A stretch of 64,000 nucleotides of DNA from Perspicuibacillus lycopersici (GCF_025660475.1 NZ_JAOUSF010000007.1:1-64000), one strand, 5' to 3'. Positions 24,891 to 39,951 are shown, counted from the first letter of the stretch. Made by a program: numbers and translations. The notes: generated from the sequence alone by a model not told the origin.

Positions 24891-25106
24891 GGCTGTTTTC
24901 TCAAGGACTGTTGTTTATTCATGAGATAGGATTATTAAATGAGATACCGAGCAGATGGAATACACGAATACTCCCGCGGGAAAGCAAGACAGGGGAGACC
25001 CCCAGGAACAAAAGCGATGAGGAGACTCACCGCTCGCAGGAAGACCAAGTGTATTCCGTCTATTGTCCTCTTTTTAGAAAAAGCAACATTCTATACGAAA
25101 ACAGCC
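24891..25106. repeat. 216-bp intergenic repeat-like element with nested inverted repeats
   Basis: Bounded by GGCTGTTTTC (24891-24900) and GAAAACAGCC (25097-25106), a perfect 10-bp inverted repeat. A second nested pair, GGAATACAC (24957-24965) and GTGTATTCC (25049-25057), flanks a GC-richer core with CTCCCGCGGGA, GGGGAGACCCCC and GAGGAGACTCACCG. This core closely resembles a dispersed intergenic element I recall from many Bacillaceae genomes. No credible ORF; the short plus-strand frames in it are shadows. Confidence 0.7.
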
Positions 25107-25150
25107 ATATTAAAGATTTAAATTAGCTTTCCCAATAATTCTCTATAAAT

Positions 25151-25180
25151 AAAAAAAGCCTGCACCCCTTCCATGCAGTC
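25151..25180 (-). terminator. intrinsic terminator in the ecfA1-rplQ spacer
   Basis: Minus-strand GACTGCA pairs with TGCAGGC (one mismatch) around a 9-nt loop, then TTTTTTTATTTA. It probably backs up the rplQ terminator. Confidence 0.65.
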
Positions 25181-25361
25181 TATTTTTATACAATATAAAA
25201 GAATTGGAAAGGCATTTTTATGCACTTGCGTACAATTGCTCTAACCTATGGAAAGGGGTACTAGAGCTAGACGAAGGTTTTCCCCTCATCGTAACACTCG
25301 CCTTTTTATTTTCGAAAAAACATAGTAAAAATCAGATTATTAAAAACGGAAAATGGTAAAA

Positions 25362-25403
25362 GAAAAGGGCAAAACCAGTATGAAAACTGTACTGCCCTTT
25401 TTT
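25362..25403 (-). terminator. rplQ (alpha operon) terminator
   Basis: Minus-strand GGGCAGTAC... pairs with ...TTTTGCCC; the GGGCA/TGCCC stem is flanked by AAAAAAA upstream and TTTTCTTTT downstream. It lies 60-100 nt after the rplQ stop. Between here and 25180 I see no gene or clear signal. Confidence 0.65.
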
Positions 25404-25464
25404 TAAACGTTGAATAAAAAAAGGTAAAACTAGTATTTAAACAACGCTAGAATTCATTTGTCTC

Positions 25465-25827
25465 TTACACAAGTTCGATAATAACCATTGGTGCACCGTC
25501 ACCACGGCGAGGTCCTACTTTAAGAATACGAGTATACCCACCTTGACGTTCTTCATAACGTGGTGCAACTACGGAGAATAATTTTTGTAATGCATCTTGA
25601 TTATTTTCCGCATCAGCAACTTCTTTACGAACGAATGATGCAGCTTGACGACGAGCATGAAGATCTCCACGTTTTCCTAAAGTGATTAACTTTTCAACTA
25701 CGGAACGAACTTCTTTCGCGCGTGCTTCAGTTGTTTCAATACGCTCGTTGATAATAAGATCAGTTGCTAGATCACGAAGCATAGCTTTTCTTTGATCACT
25801 AGTACGTCCTAATTTTCTGTATGGCAT
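25465..25827 (-). CDS. rplQ: 50S ribosomal protein L17
   Basis: 120 aa bL17: [20 protein letters not shown] start and LITLGKRGD are typical. Last gene of the alpha operon, 54 bp after rpoA. Confidence 0.98.
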   Translation of the reverse strand: MPYRKLGRTSDQRKAMLRDLATDLIINERIETTEARAKEVRSVVEKLITLGKRGDLHARRQAASFVRKEVADAENNQDALQKLFSVVAPRYEERQGGYTRILKVGPRRGDGAPMVIIELV

Positions 25828-25881
25828 GTTGTTTCCCTCCTTTATGAAGATTCATTTCTTCATAGTTAAACATGATGTTTA

Positions 25882-26826
25882 TCAATCGTCTTTACGTAGA
25901 CCAAGACCTAAATCTTCTAATTTAGCTTTTACTTCTTCTAAGGATTTACGACCCAAATTACGAACCTTCATCATATCTTCTTCCGTTTTATTCGCTAATT
26001 CGTGAACAGTATTAATACCAGCACGTTTTAGACAGTTATATGAACGAACAGATAGATCTAATTCTTCAATCGTCATTTCAAGTACTTTTTCTTTTTGGTC
26101 TTCCTCTTTTTCTACCATAATTTCAGCGTGTTGTGCCTCATCAGTTAAATCAACGAAAATATTCAAATGTTCCATTAGAATTTTTGCACCTAAAGAAATA
26201 GCCTCTTTCGGGCCAATGCTTCCGTCAGTCCAAACTTCAAATGTAAGCTTGTCATAGTCCGTTGATTGTCCCACACGAGTGTTTTCAACATAGTATGAAA
26301 CACGTGAAACCGGGGTATAGATCGAATCAATAGGTATAACACCAATTGGTTGATCCTCTTTTTTATTTTCATCAGCAATCGTATAGCCTCGACCACGTTT
26401 TGCTGTAAGTCTCATACGAAGATTACCGTTTTTTGCAAGCTCAGCAATGTGTAAATCTGGATTTAAAATTTCCACATCACTATCGTGAGTAATATCAGCT
26501 GCAGTTACAACTCCCTCACCTTGAATATCAATCTCTAACGTTTTATCTTCATCTGAATAGATTTTTAACGCTAGTTTTTTCAAGTTCAAAATAATAGTCG
26601 TTACATCCTCTACGACGCCTTCGATAGTTGAAAACTCATGTAGTACTCCATCTACCTGAATAGATGTGACAGCGGCACCTGGGAGTGAGGATAGCAGAAT
26701 ACGACGTAAGGAGTTACCCAAAGTTGTACCATATCCACGCTCAAGCGGCTCTACAACGAATTTCCCGTACTTGGCGTCTTCGCTGATCTCAACTGTTTCA
26801 ATTTTTGGTCTTTCAATTTCGATCAT
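25882..26826 (-). CDS. rpoA: RNA polymerase alpha subunit
   Basis: 314 aa. The N-terminal dimerisation domain contains [21 protein letters not shown]. The C-terminal DNA/UP-element-binding domain (about 245-314) contains [19 protein letters not shown] and [16 protein letters not shown] 176-bp spacer separates it from rpsK; within it TGTATA and TATAAT 17 bp apart (about 26965-26995) could be a weak internal promoter. Confidence 0.99.
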   Translation of the reverse strand: MIEIERPKIETVEISEDAKYGKFVVEPLERGYGTTLGNSLRRILLSSLPGAAVTSIQVDGVLHEFSTIEGVVEDVTTIILNLKKLALKIYSDEDKTLEIDIQGEGVVTAADITHDSDVEILNPDLHIAELAKNGNLRMRLTAKRGRGYTIADENKKEDQPIGVIPIDSIYTPVSRVSYYVENTRVGQSTDYDKLTFEVWTDGSIGPKEAISLGAKILMEHLNIFVDLTDEAQHAEIMVEKEEDQKEKVLEMTIEELDLSVRSYNCLKRAGINTVHELANKTEEDMMKVRNLGRKSLEEVKAKLEDLGLGLRKDD

Positions 26827-27002
26827 TCAAATTACCCTCCTTCAAAACGTCGAAACCCCGGTCAGATTTAAGCATAAGCTCTAACCGAAATTCCCCCATA
26901 TAAGTATTCCCGTTTGTGCACAACATTTAGGTTTTCTATATTTTAATAAATAACCATATCATAACCCATTATAGACAATGATACAAAATCTATACACTAA
27001 AA

Positions 27003-27392
27003 TTATACACGACGACGTTTTGGTGGACGGCAACCATTATGAGGTACTGGAGTTACATCTTTAATCGCAGTAACTTCAAGTCCAGCAGCTTGTAAAGCAC
27101 GAATAGCAGCTTCACGACCTGCACCAGGACCTTTAACATTAACCTCTAAAGTTCTCATTCCATGTTCCATAGAAGTTTTTGCTGCAGTTTCAGCAGCCAT
27201 TTGTGCTGCAAATGGTGTAGATTTACGAGAACCTTTAAAACCAAGAGCACCTGCACTTGACCATGAAATTGCGTTTCCATGTACATCAGTAATGGTTACA
27301 ATTGTATTATTAAAAGTAGAACGAATATGAGCTACTCCAGCTTCAATATTCTTTTTCACACGGCGTTTACGAGTATTAGTTTTACGAGCCAT
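27003..27392 (-). CDS. rpsK: 30S ribosomal protein S11
   Basis: 129 aa uS11. The ATG at 27392 ([13 protein letters not shown]) is used; a TTG three codons upstream would sit only 3 nt from the GGAGG, too close. Conserved [13 protein letters not shown] and the [15 protein letters not shown] tail are present. Confidence 0.97.
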   Translation of the reverse strand: MARKTNTRKRRVKKNIEAGVAHIRSTFNNTIVTITDVHGNAISWSSAGALGFKGSRKSTPFAAQMAAETAAKTSMEHGMRTLEVNVKGPGAGREAAIRALQAAGLEVTAIKDVTPVPHNGCRPPKRRRV

Positions 27393-27417
27393 AGTAATCA
27401 ACGACCTCCTTTACTTA

Positions 27418-27798
<381 letters not shown>

Positions 27799-27805
27799 TC
27801 AATAA

Positions 27806-27925
<120 letters not shown>

Positions 27926-27954
27926 TCAAACCTCCTTACTAATCGGAGCATAAT

Positions 27955-28173
27955 TTATTTAAAACGATACGTAATTCTTCCTCTTGTTAGATCATATGGT
28001 GATAATTCAACAGTAACTTTATCACCAGGTAATATACGAATAAAATGCATACGAATTTTACCAGATACATGAGCAAGAACCGTATGACCATTTTCCAATT
28101 CTACTTTAAACATCGCGTTTGGTAAAGTTTCAGTAACCGTACCTTCCACTTCAATTACATCGTCTTTCGCCAT
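27955..28173 (-). CDS. infA: translation initiation factor IF-1
   Basis: 72 aa OB-fold protein [13 protein letters not shown]...; [31 protein letters not shown] is diagnostic. It binds the 30S A site during initiation. Its start overlaps the end of the KOW-protein gene by 23 bp. Confidence 0.98.
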   Translation of the reverse strand: MAKDDVIEVEGTVTETLPNAMFKVELENGHTVLAHVSGKIRMHFIRILPGDKVTVELSPYDLTRGRITYRFK

Positions 28174-28483
28174 TAAAATCGTCTCCCTTCTCTTCAGTCA
28201 AGTACTCCGAACGAAACTTATTTAAAGCATACCGAAGTTTCCCATTTGTAACTCGACCGGTTTGTAAAATACTATCTCTTACTTCAGGGGAAACATATGA
28301 ACATAGTAATAAATGATTCATATTTTTTTGCTTTGGAATATCAACGCTACGTTTATCTCCATCCGCAATAAAAACGAAAGAATCATTAATATGTTCAATA
28401 ATGATTGCAATTTGTCCGGCATCTCGACCCTTTTTTACTAGCACAAAACGACCAATATGTGCTCCTGAAACAGGATCTATCAA
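28151..28483 (-). CDS. KOW-domain RNA-binding protein (L14e/YbzG-like)
   Basis: 110 aa protein with a KOW-type domain at the N-terminus ([20 protein letters not shown]), resembling the L14e/L27e-like protein encoded upstream of infA in Bacillus. Basic C-terminus. The start is TTG, with GGGTGA 6 nt upstream. In B. subtilis map lies between adk and this gene; here a 178-bp non-coding gap takes its place. Function unknown, probably ribosome- or RNA-associated. Confidence 0.85.
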   Translation of the reverse strand: MIDPVSGAHIGRFVLVKKGRDAGQIAIIIEHINDSFVFIADGDKRSVDIPKQKNMNHLLLCSYVSPEVRDSILQTGRVTNGKLRYALNKFRSEYLTEEKGDDFNGERRCN

Positions 28484-28530
28484 TATTAATCACCCACGAA
28501 TAGGTTTTATAAACGTGCACCCAAAAAAAT

Positions 28531-28559
28531 ATTATACTCCTTTAAGGAAAAAATTTCAC
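28531..28559 (-). promoter_or_regulatory. candidate promoter for KOW gene-infA
   Basis: Perfect -10 TATAAT (28531-28536), 17-bp spacer, -35 GTGAAA (28554-28559, weak). It lies in the gap where map would be expected. Confidence 0.5.
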
Positions 28560-28661
28560 CTTTAAAGTAAATATATTTTATGGAAATAAAAACCAAATAT
28601 AGTTTTCCGGTATTAGCGATAATGGTTTGAGATTAACTATCTAAAAATAAAATACGTAGTT

Positions 28662-29321
<660 letters not shown>

Positions 29322-29376
29322 TCAAAAAATTAGGATTTTAGGAACTTCTCAGAAGGAATGTTCCTAAAACCGCAGT

Positions 29377-30669
29377 CTATTTAATAAAACCTTTATAGTG
29401 ACGTTTAACAAGTTGTGATTCCAATTGTTTCATCGTATCAAGTGCGACACCAACGACGATTAACAAACTCGTACCACCAATTTTTACAGATGCCGGTAAG
29501 TCCGCAAGATTTGTGAATAATACCGGAAGGATTGCCACCACAGATAGGAATATCGCTCCAACAAATGTTAAACGATATAAGACTCCTGTAAAATAATCTT
29601 GTGTTTGTTTACCTGGTCTACGCCCAGGAACAAATCCGCCTTGTTTCTTTAAGTTATCTGCCATTTTTTCAGGATTAACTTGAATAAAGGCATAAAAATA
29701 AGTGAAGGCAACAATTAATAATACATAAAGAGCCATACCAAATGGGTGGGAGTAATCGAACCACTCTATGATCCATCTTGTTACGGCATTATCACCGAAA
29801 AACGATGCAATAGTAGGTGGTGTGATTATGAAGGATACGGCAAAGATAATTGGAATAACTCCAGCTGCATTTACTTTTAAAGGTATATGTGAAGAGTTAT
29901 TATCTAATGGACTACGACCAGCTACACGCTTTGTATATTGTACTGGAATCTTACGAATTGCCTGTTGAATGAAAATTACTCCAACAATAATTGCTAGAAT
30001 CAACAGAACTAAAAGAACCATTAGTAATATACGAATAAAGAGCTGATCTCCCGCATTTTCAAACTGCTGTGCATATAGTTGGTTAACCATTGTTGGGAAA
30101 CCAGCAACAATACCAGCAAAGATGATAATCGAAATTCCATTACCCACACCTTTAGCTGTAATTAACTCACCTAACCATAATAAAAAGGCAGTTCCAGTAG
30201 TTAATACTAATGCAATTAGTAAATAATCCCCTACGGAACTATCAGGAATTAACAAGCCACCATAAGTAGCATTAAATCCATAAGACATTGCTAAAGCTTG
30301 AATGAAGCCTAAAATAACCGTTGCATAACGAGTGATTTGAGCAATTTTTCTTCTACCCATTTCACCCTGTTTAGACCATTCCGTGAACTTCGGAACAACA
30401 TCCATTTGCAAAAGCTGCATGATAATAGATGCGGTGATATAAGGCATAATCCCCATTGCTAAAATAGAGAAGTTTTGTAATGCCCCACCACCGAAAATAT
30501 TTAGCACACCAAATGCACTTAACTCACTTTCGAATTTTAACACATCAGCGTCTACACCTGGAACAGGAATAAACGTACCGATACGGAAAATTACGAGCAT
30601 GATTAATGTAAACAAAATTTTATTTCTAATATCTGGAACACGCATAAAATTGGAGAATGTCTGGAACAT
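29377..30669 (-). CDS. secY: protein translocase subunit SecY
   Basis: 430 aa, ten predicted membrane segments. Conserved RIGTFIPVPGVD near the N-terminus, the plug region GGGALQNFSILAMGIMPYI, and C-terminal VKRHYKGF. Forms the SecYEG channel with SecE (encoded at 56789). Start overlaps the rplO stop (TAATG). Confidence 0.99.
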   Translation of the reverse strand: MFQTFSNFMRVPDIRNKILFTLIMLVIFRIGTFIPVPGVDADVLKFESELSAFGVLNIFGGGALQNFSILAMGIMPYITASIIMQLLQMDVVPKFTEWSKQGEMGRRKIAQITRYATVILGFIQALAMSYGFNATYGGLLIPDSSVGDYLLIALVLTTGTAFLLWLGELITAKGVGNGISIIIFAGIVAGFPTMVNQLYAQQFENAGDQLFIRILLMVLLVLLILAIIVGVIFIQQAIRKIPVQYTKRVAGRSPLDNNSSHIPLKVNAAGVIPIIFAVSFIITPPTIASFFGDNAVTRWIIEWFDYSHPFGMALYVLLIVAFTYFYAFIQVNPEKMADNLKKQGGFVPGRRPGKQTQDYFTGVLYRLTFVGAIFLSVVAILPVLFTNLADLPASVKIGGTSLLIVVGVALDTMKQLESQLVKRHYKGFIK

Positions 30670-31109
30670 TAGATCACCTCAGTTTGACCGCCTGCAGCTT
30701 CAATTGCCTCTTTCGCAGCAGAGGAGAATTTGTGTGCTTTAACTGTAAGTTTTTTCTCGATAGTCCCTTTTGCTAATATTTTGATACCAGCTTTTTGTTT
30801 GCTAACAACGCCTGTTTCAATTAATAATTCTGGAGTTACTTCCGTGCCATCTTCAAATCTGTTTAATGTATCAAGATTAACAACGGCATACTCTTTACGA
30901 TTAATGTTTGTGAAACCACGTTTAGGTAAACGTTGGAATAAAGGAGTTTGACCCCCTTCAAATCCTGGACGAACACCTCCACCAGAACGAGCACCTTGAC
31001 CTTTTTGACCACGACCACTTGTTTTACCATGACCAGTAGCTGTACCACGGCCAACACGTTTACGTTCTCTACGAGCACCTTCATTTATTTGCAATTCATG
31101 AAGTTTCAT
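30669..31109 (-). CDS. rplO: 50S ribosomal protein L15
   Basis: 146 aa uL15 from ATG 31109 ([18 protein letters not shown], 8-nt spacing). Gly-rich N-terminal extension and [23 protein letters not shown] are typical. Confidence 0.97.
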   Translation of the reverse strand: MKLHELQINEGARRERKRVGRGTATGHGKTSGRGQKGQGARSGGGVRPGFEGGQTPLFQRLPKRGFTNINRKEYAVVNLDTLNRFEDGTEVTPELLIETGVVSKQKAGIKILAKGTIEKKLTVKAHKFSSAAKEAIEAAGGQTEVI

Positions 31110-31140
31110 TACTTGCACCTCCTTTGAAGAAGTTAGCTTC

Positions 31141-31323
31141 TTATTGTTCTTTCACCGATACTAAATGTGAAACTTTGTTAACCATACCACGAATGGCTGG
31201 GTTGTCTTCTTTCACAACTGTTTGTTGTACTTTTTTCAAGCCTAATGCTTGAACGGTATCTCTTTGATCTTTCGTACGACCAATTAGACTGCGAGTGAGG
31301 GTAATTTCTAATTTGTTTGCCAT
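31141..31323 (-). CDS. rpmD: 50S ribosomal protein L30
   Basis: 60 aa uL30: [20 protein letters not shown] and [17 protein letters not shown] are typical. Between rpsE and rplO. Confidence 0.97.
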   Translation of the reverse strand: MANKLEITLTRSLIGRTKDQRDTVQALGLKKVQQTVVKEDNPAIRGMVNKVSHLVSVKEQ

Positions 31324-31336
31324 TGATTTTCCCTCC

Positions 31337-31837
31337 TTATCCTAACAGTTCTTCGACTGATTTATTACGTAATTTTGCAACATCCTCAGCACGTTTTAGT
31401 TGTTTAATTCCGTCCATAGTAGCACGAACCATGTTGATTGGAGTATTAGATCCTAAAGATTTCGATAGGATATCACCAATACCAGCAAGTTCTAATACGG
31501 CACGAACTGGACCACCAGCGATAACTCCAGTACCTTCACGAGCTGGTTTTAATAGGATATTACCAGCACTGAAGTGTCCGATTACTTCGTGAGGTATTGT
31601 AGATCCTACACGTGGAACCTCGATTAAGTTTTTCTTAGCATCTTCAACTGCTTTACGAATTGCATCTGGAACTTCTTGTGCTTTACCAGTACCGAAACCT
31701 ACATGACCGTTTTTATCGCCAACTACAACAAGTGCAGTAAAACGGAAACGACGACCACCTTTTACAACTTTCGCTACACGGTTTACGGTAACTACACGTT
31801 CTTCAAGTTCAAGTTTACTTGGGTCAATACGACGCAT
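31337..31837 (-). CDS. rpsE: 30S ribosomal protein S5
   Basis: 166 aa uS5 with the N-terminal double-stranded RNA-binding domain ([20 protein letters not shown]) and [19 protein letters not shown]. Spc operon position is normal. Confidence 0.98.
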   Translation of the reverse strand: MRRIDPSKLELEERVVTVNRVAKVVKGGRRFRFTALVVVGDKNGHVGFGTGKAQEVPDAIRKAVEDAKKNLIEVPRVGSTIPHEVIGHFSAGNILLKPAREGTGVIAGGPVRAVLELAGIGDILSKSLGSNTPINMVRATMDGIKQLKRAEDVAKLRNKSVEELLG

Positions 31838-31860
31838 AAATGTTTTCCCTCCTTTATCTC

Positions 31861-32223
31861 TTAGAATTCAAGTCCATTTTCACGAGCTGCATCAGCAAGT
31901 GCTTGAACGCGTCCATGATATAAGTATCCACTTCTATCAAATACTACAGATTTGTAACCTTTTTCTACTGCACGTTTTGCAATAAGTTCACCGACTTTAA
32001 TAGCGGCTTCTGTGTTGCTTGTGCCTTCAAGGTTGATTTCTTTATCTAATGTAGATGCACTTGCTAAAGTAATCCCTTTAGAGTCATCAACTAATTGAGC
32101 ATAAATATGCTTGTTAGAACGGAAGATGTTTAATCTTGGACGTTCAGGAGTACCGGATATTTTTGCACGAATACGAGCATGTCTTTTTAAACGAACAGCA
32201 TTTTTATCTGGCTTTGTAATCAT
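31861..32223 (-). CDS. rplR: 50S ribosomal protein L18
   Basis: 120 aa uL18, basic N-terminus ([19 protein letters not shown]), [23 protein letters not shown]-terminus. Binds 5S rRNA. Confidence 0.98.
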   Translation of the reverse strand: MITKPDKNAVRLKRHARIRAKISGTPERPRLNIFRSNKHIYAQLVDDSKGITLASASTLDKEINLEGTSNTEAAIKVGELIAKRAVEKGYKSVVFDRSGYLYHGRVQALADAARENGLEF

Positions 32224-32260
32224 TATTTGTCACTCCTTTCTAAAGCGTTAAGCGGCGGTA

Positions 32261-32797
32261 TTATTTACCAGTTTTACCTTCTTTACGGCGTACAAATTCG
32301 CCTTGGTAACGGATCCCTTTACCTTTGTAAGGTTCTGGTGGACGTACTGCGCGAATGTTAGCAGCTAAAGCTCCAACTTTCTCTTTTGAGTTACCTTTAA
32401 CTACTACTTTAGTATTGGAAGGAACTTCGATTTCTAAATCATTTTCAGGTGTGAATTCTACTGGGTGAGAATATCCAACGCTAAGAACAAGTTTGTTACC
32501 TTGTTTTTGTGCACGGTATCCAACACCAACTAATTCTAGAGTTTTTTCAAACCCTTTGGATACACCCTCCACCATATTAGCTAGCAACGCACGAGTTGTA
32601 CCATGATATGTTCTATGTTCTTTAGAATCAGATGGACGAGTTACTGTTAAAACATTCTCTTCAACAGTAATTGTCATATCTTGATTAAATGAACGAGTAA
32701 GTTCTCCTTTTGGTCCTTTTACAGTTACAGTATTTCCTTCAACTGTAACTGTAACTCCAGCTGGAATTTCAATAGGTTTTTTACCTATACGAGACAT
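32261..32797 (-). CDS. rplF: 50S ribosomal protein L6
   Basis: 178 aa uL6, [17 protein letters not shown] start and the C-terminal signature [22 protein letters not shown]. Confidence 0.98.
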   Translation of the reverse strand: MSRIGKKPIEIPAGVTVTVEGNTVTVKGPKGELTRSFNQDMTITVEENVLTVTRPSDSKEHRTYHGTTRALLANMVEGVSKGFEKTLELVGVGYRAQKQGNKLVLSVGYSHPVEFTPENDLEIEVPSNTKVVVKGNSKEKVGALAANIRAVRPPEPYKGKGIRYQGEFVRRKEGKTGK

Positions 32798-32827
32798 TCT
32801 ATTGCACCTCCATTCATATCTATAATA

Positions 32828-33226
32828 TTACCAAACATAAGCTAGGACTTCTCCACCGACTTGTTGAGCACGAGCTTCTTTGTCAGTAAGTAGACCTTGT
32901 GAAGTTGAAACAATCGCAATACCTAAACCGTTAAGCACTTTAGGTACTTCGTTAGCTTTTGCATAAACACGTAAACCAGGTTTACTGATTCTTTTTAGTC
33001 CAGTGATTACACGTTCGTTGTTTGGACCATATTTCAAGAATACACGGATAACACCTTGTTTGTTGTCATCAAGAAATTCAACATCACGGATATATCCTTC
33101 ACGTTTTAAAATTTCAACGATCTCTTTTTTAATTTTAGATGCTGAAACTTCTAAGCTTTCGTGACGGACCATATTCGCATTACGAATGCGAGTTAATAAA
33201 TCTGCAATTGGATCTGTCATTACCAT
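32828..33226 (-). CDS. rpsH: 30S ribosomal protein S8
   Basis: 132 aa uS8. [20 protein letters not shown] start as in B. subtilis, with GGAGG 8 nt before it; C-terminal [13 protein letters not shown]...GGEVLAYVW. Confidence 0.98.
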   Translation of the reverse strand: MVMTDPIADLLTRIRNANMVRHESLEVSASKIKKEIVEILKREGYIRDVEFLDDNKQGVIRVFLKYGPNNERVITGLKRISKPGLRVYAKANEVPKVLNGLGIAIVSTSQGLLTDKEARAQQVGGEVLAYVW

Positions 33227-33255
33227 ATATATTACCTCCTTCCCATGTTGGGGTT

Positions 33256-33465
<210 letters not shown>

Positions 33466-34005
33466 TTACTTTTGAAACGGCATACCAAATTGAGTTAATA
33501 ACTCACGAGATTCTTCATCAGTATTTGCAGTTGTAACAATTACGATGTCCATACCGCGTACTTTAGTTACTTTATCATAATCAATTTCAGGGAAAATCAA
33601 TTGTTCTTTAATACCTAATGTGTAGTTACCTCTTCCGTCAAAAGCATTTTTAGAAATACCACGGAAGTCACGTACACGAGGTAAAGAAACAGAAACAAGT
33701 TTATCTAGGAATTCATACATACGTTCACCACGTAAAGTTACTTTTGCACCGATTGGCATACCTTCACGTAAACGGAAACCTGCGATTGATTTCTTAGCTC
33801 TTGTTACAACAGGTTTTTGACCTGTGATTAAAGTTAGTTCTTCAACAGCACTATCTAAAGCTTTAGAATTTTGTACTGCGTCACCAACACCCATGTTGAT
33901 TACGATTTTTTCGATTTTAGGAACTTGCATTATAGATTTATAGTTAAATTTACTCATTAATGATGGAGTAATTTCTTTATCAAATTTTTCTTTTAGGCGG
34001 CTCAT
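33466..34005 (-). CDS. rplE: 50S ribosomal protein L5
   Basis: 179 aa uL5: [21 protein letters not shown] and the signature [21 protein letters not shown] region. Contacts 5S rRNA and the P-site tRNA. Confidence 0.98.
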   Translation of the reverse strand: MSRLKEKFDKEITPSLMSKFNYKSIMQVPKIEKIVINMGVGDAVQNSKALDSAVEELTLITGQKPVVTRAKKSIAGFRLREGMPIGAKVTLRGERMYEFLDKLVSVSLPRVRDFRGISKNAFDGRGNYTLGIKEQLIFPEIDYDKVTKVRGMDIVIVTTANTDEESRELLTQFGMPFQK

Positions 34006-34033
34006 CTTGTGTACCTCCTTTCTCTTCTACTGA

Positions 34034-34345
34034 TTATTTATCTAAATCCGCGCCAGATTTTTTTGCAATACGAACTTTTTTACCATCTTCAACTTTGTAA
34101 CCAACACGAGTTGGTTCTCCAGTTTTTGGATCAAGTGGCATAACGTTAGAAACATGAATCGCTGCTTCTCTGCTAATGATGCCACCTTGTGGATTATCTT
34201 GAGAAGGTTTCGCGTGTTTTTTAACGATATTTACACCTTCAACAACCACACGATTGTCCTTAGGATACGCAGCTAAAATAACACCTGTTTTGCCTTTATC
34301 TTTTCCTGTAATTACTTTAACTTTGTCACCTTTTTTTACATGCAT
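34034..34345 (-). CDS. rplX: 50S ribosomal protein L24
   Basis: 103 aa uL24 with KOW motif ([20 protein letters not shown]). The ATG at 34345 is used (SD GGAGG, 8 nt; matches MHVKKGDKV of Bacillus). Confidence 0.97.
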   Translation of the reverse strand: MHVKKGDKVKVITGKDKGKTGVILAAYPKDNRVVVEGVNIVKKHAKPSQDNPQGGIISREAAIHVSNVMPLDPKTGEPTRVGYKVEDGKKVRIAKKSGADLDK

Positions 34346-34381
34346 ACTTCGCACCTCCTTAAAGGTTAAACGATTGTCATC

Positions 34382-34750
<369 letters not shown>

Positions 34751-34788
34751 CTATAGAACCTCCTTTCGGAATACGATCTAATATTTAA

Positions 34789-35052
34789 TTAGATTATAAC
34801 AGCTTTTTCAACTACATCTACTAAACGAAAACGTTTTGTAGAAGAAAGTGGACGAGTTTCCATAATACGTACGATATCGCCGACTTTTGCTACATTCATT
34901 TCGTCATGAGCTTTAAATTTCTTAGAATACTTAACTCGTTTACCATAAAGAGGATGTTTCTTATAAGTTTCAACTAAAACGGTAATAGTTTTATCCATTT
35001 TATCAGAAACAACACGTCCAGTGTAAACTTTGCGTTGGTTGCGTTCGCTCAT
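34789..35052 (-). CDS. rpsQ: 30S ribosomal protein S17
   Basis: 87 aa uS17 from ATG 35052 ([23 protein letters not shown], 7 nt). OB-fold with [14 protein letters not shown] and [15 protein letters not shown]. Confidence 0.97.
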   Translation of the reverse strand: MSERNQRKVYTGRVVSDKMDKTITVLVETYKKHPLYGKRVKYSKKFKAHDEMNVAKVGDIVRIMETRPLSSTKRFRLVDVVEKAVII

Positions 35053-35072
35053 TACATGGCCCCCTTTCTTCA

Positions 35073-36356
<1,284 letters not shown>

Positions 36357-36359
36357 TAT

Positions 36360-36716
<357 letters not shown>

Positions 36717-36719
36717 TCA

Positions 36720-36998
36720 TTAACGTCTTGTTTTCTTATCATCAGCAGCATGACCTTTATAGGCACGCGTAGGTGCGAATTCACCAAGTTTATGACCAAC
36801 CATGTCTTCTGTAACATATACAGGTACATGTTTACGTCCATCATAAACAGCAATTGTATGTCCTATAAATGCTGGGAAAATTGTAGAACGACGAGACCAA
36901 GTTTTAATTACTTGTTTTTTTCCATCTTCATTTAATTTTTCTACTTTGCTAATCAAATGATCATCAACGAATGGACCTTTTTTTAAGCTACGACCCAT
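36720..36998 (-). CDS. rpsS: 30S ribosomal protein S19
   Basis: 92 aa uS19: [19 protein letters not shown] start and [18 protein letters not shown]. Confidence 0.98.
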   Translation of the reverse strand: MGRSLKKGPFVDDHLISKVEKLNEDGKKQVIKTWSRRSTIFPAFIGHTIAVYDGRKHVPVYVTEDMVGHKLGEFAPTRAYKGHAADDKKTRR

Positions 36999-37058
36999 AA
37001 GTGAACCTCCCTTCGTGATTGCCCTACGGTTCTAGAGATGAACCGTAGCCCAATCTCA

Positions 37059-37889
37059 TTATTTTTTACGACGACGTACGATAAATTTATCAGACTTGTT
37101 ATTTTTCTTACGAGTTTTATAACCAAGTGCTGGTTTACCCCAAGGAGTCATTGGAGATTTACGTCCAACTGGTGATTTACCTTCACCACCGCCGTGTGGA
37201 TGGTCATTAGGGTTCATTACAGAACCACGAACTGTTGGGCGTTTACCTAACCAACGAGAACGACCTGCTTTACCGATTGTAATTAATTCATGTTGTTCGT
37301 TACCTACTTGACCTACTGTTGCGCGGCAAGTTCCAAGAATCATACGTGTTTCGCCAGAATTTAAACGAACTAATACGTATTTACCCTCTTTACCTAATAC
37401 TTGTGCACTTGTACCAGCAGAACGTACTAATTGTCCACCTTTTCCAGGTTTCAATTCGATGTTGTGGATAACTGTACCAACAGGAATGTTAGCTAATGGT
37501 AATGCGTTACCTACTTTAATATCTGATTCTGGTCCGGATAGAATATCCATACCAACTTTTAAGCCTTTTGGAGCAATGATGTATCTCTTTTCACCATCAT
37601 GATAGTGAATTAATGCAATATTTGCAGAGCGGTTTGGATCGTACTCGATTGTAGCAACGCGTCCTGGAATGCCATCTTTATCTCGTTTAAAGTCAATAAC
37701 ACGATATTGACGCTTATGTCCACCGCCTTGATGACGAACTGTTAACTTACCTTGGTTGTTACGGCCAGCCTTTTTATTTAAAGGTTGTAACAATGATTTT
37801 TCCGGTTTGTCAGTAGTAATTTCTGCAAAATCGGACACTGTCATGCCGCGACGACCATTAGAGGTAGGTTTATAATGTTTGATCGCCAT
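37059..37889 (-). CDS. rplB: 50S ribosomal protein L2
   Basis: 276 aa uL2: N-terminal [19 protein letters not shown]-terminal [18 protein letters not shown] containing the conserved His near the peptidyl transferase centre. Confidence 0.98.
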   Translation of the reverse strand: MAIKHYKPTSNGRRGMTVSDFAEITTDKPEKSLLQPLNKKAGRNNQGKLTVRHQGGGHKRQYRVIDFKRDKDGIPGRVATIEYDPNRSANIALIHYHDGEKRYIIAPKGLKVGMDILSGPESDIKVGNALPLANIPVGTVIHNIELKPGKGGQLVRSAGTSAQVLGKEGKYVLVRLNSGETRMILGTCRATVGQVGNEQHELITIGKAGRSRWLGKRPTVRGSVMNPNDHPHGGGEGKSPVGRKSPMTPWGKPALGYKTRKKNNKSDKFIVRRRKK

Positions 37890-37915
37890 GTTTTTCCCTC
37901 CTCTTCTAAATAATA

Positions 37916-38200
37916 TTATCCTTGAAAGATTTCAATATCTTTACTATCTTGTGTTAACGTTACGATAGCTTTACGGCGTTTGTTAGTGTAGCCAGTATAT
38001 TTACCCATTCTTTTGAACTTACCTTTGTAGTTCATAATGTTAACGTTAGCTACTTTTACACCGAACACTTCTTCAACTGCTTGTTTAACATGCGTTTTAT
38101 TAGCTTTTACATCAACTTCAAATGTATATTTTTTTTCATTTAAAATATCCATTGAACGTTCAGTAATTACGGGGCGCTTAATCACATCGCGAGCATCCAT
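37916..38200 (-). CDS. rplW: 50S ribosomal protein L23
   Basis: 94 aa uL23: [26 protein letters not shown] and [22 protein letters not shown]. Docking site for trigger factor and SRP. Start overlaps the rplD stop. Confidence 0.98.
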   Translation of the reverse strand: MDARDVIKRPVITERSMDILNEKKYTFEVDVKANKTHVKQAVEEVFGVKVANVNIMNYKGKFKRMGKYTGYTNKRRKAIVTLTQDSKDIEIFQG

Positions 38201-38823
38201 TATGCTAGCACCTCCTCTACTTTTTCAACAGCATCTTTAGTCATAATTAATTTATCATGACCTACGATATCTAAAACATTAATCCCTTTAGTATCAATTA
38301 CTTTTACTCCAGGAATATTTCGAGCGGAAAGGAACACATTTTCATTTGTGTCACTAGTTACGATTAAAGCTTTTGTATCAACTGATAAATTTTTAAGAAC
38401 TGATACAAACTCTTTTGTTTTTGGAGCTTCAAAAGATAGAGTATCTAACACTAAAATGCTGTTATCTAACACTTTTGTAGATAAAGCGGATTTTAATGCC
38501 AAACGACGAACTTTCTTAGGAAGTTTGTAGCTATAACTACGTGGTACTGGTCCAAATACAATACCACCTCCACGCCATTGTGGAGAGCGAATGGAACCTT
38601 GACGTGCACGACCAGTTCCTTTTTGACGCCATGGTTTACGTCCACCACCACGAACTTCAGAACGGTTTTTTACCTTAGAAGTACCTTGGCGAGAAGAAGC
38701 ACGTTGGCTGATTACAGCTTCAGATACTACATGATTATTTGGTTCAATACCAAATACTGTATCATTTAATTCGATTTCTCCCACTTGGGATCCAGTTTGA
38801 TTATATAACGTTACTTTTGGCAT
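38200..38823 (-). CDS. rplD: 50S ribosomal protein L4
   Basis: 207 aa uL4: tunnel loop [20 protein letters not shown] and [20 protein letters not shown]. Adjacent to rplC. Confidence 0.98.
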   Translation of the reverse strand: MPKVTLYNQTGSQVGEIELNDTVFGIEPNNHVVSEAVISQRASSRQGTSKVKNRSEVRGGGRKPWRQKGTGRARQGSIRSPQWRGGGIVFGPVPRSYSYKLPKKVRRLALKSALSTKVLDNSILVLDTLSFEAPKTKEFVSVLKNLSVDTKALIVTSDTNENVFLSARNIPGVKVIDTKGINVLDIVGHDKLIMTKDAVEKVEEVLA

Positions 38824-38849
38824 TCCTTTTTTCCTCCTTTCTCAAATAA

Positions 38850-39479
38850 TTAGTTAGCTTTTACCGCACTTTGAATTTTTACTAATGCTTTTTTAGGTCC
38901 AGGTACATTACCTTTAATCAATAATAAGTTGCGTTCAGTATCAACTTTAACAACTTCAAGGTTTTGAATGGTAATTTGATCTCCGCCCATACGTCCAGGT
39001 AATGCTTTACCTTTGAATACACGGTTTGGAGCAACAGGTCCCATTGAACCAGGACGACGATGATAACGAGAACCGTGAGCCATAGGTCCGCGAGATTGTC
39101 CATGACGTTTAATTGCGCCTTGGAATCCTTTACCTTTAGATACACCTGTTACATCGACAACTGATCCTTCTGCAAAAATATCAACTTTTACTTCTTGACC
39201 AACTTCGTACTCTTCTACATTAATATCTTTAAATTCACTGATGAAGCGCTTAGGTGCAGTATTCGCTTTGCTAGCATGCCCTTTTTCTGGTTTGTTAGCT
39301 AATCTTTCAGGTTTTTCGTCAAAACCTAATTGGATTGCTTCATAACCGTCGTTTTCAACAGTTTTTTTCTGAAGAACTACGTTTGGAGCAGCTTGAACAA
39401 CAGTAACTGGAATTAAATCACCGTTTTCTAAGAATACTTGCGTCATACCGACTTTTCTTCCTAAGATTCCTTTTGCCAT
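38850..39479 (-). CDS. rplC: 50S ribosomal protein L3
   Basis: 209 aa uL3: [16 protein letters not shown] start, [23 protein letters not shown] central loop. Confidence 0.98.
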   Translation of the reverse strand: MAKGILGRKVGMTQVFLENGDLIPVTVVQAAPNVVLQKKTVENDGYEAIQLGFDEKPERLANKPEKGHASKANTAPKRFISEFKDINVEEYEVGQEVKVDIFAEGSVVDVTGVSKGKGFQGAIKRHGQSRGPMAHGSRYHRRPGSMGPVAPNRVFKGKALPGRMGGDQITIQNLEVVKVDTERNLLLIKGNVPGPKKALVKIQSAVKAN

Positions 39480-39513
39480 CAGTCACACCTCCTAAAATTC
39501 TTAAATATTGTTA

Positions 39514-39924
<411 letters not shown>

Positions 39925-39951
39925 TCATCGCGTTTTTAGCCAACATTGAAT

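Noticed and set aside
24911..25126. Short plus-strand ORFs of 60-71 aa in the ecfA1-rplQ spacer
   Set aside because: They run through the nested inverted-repeat element, have no good RBS and no recognisable domain.
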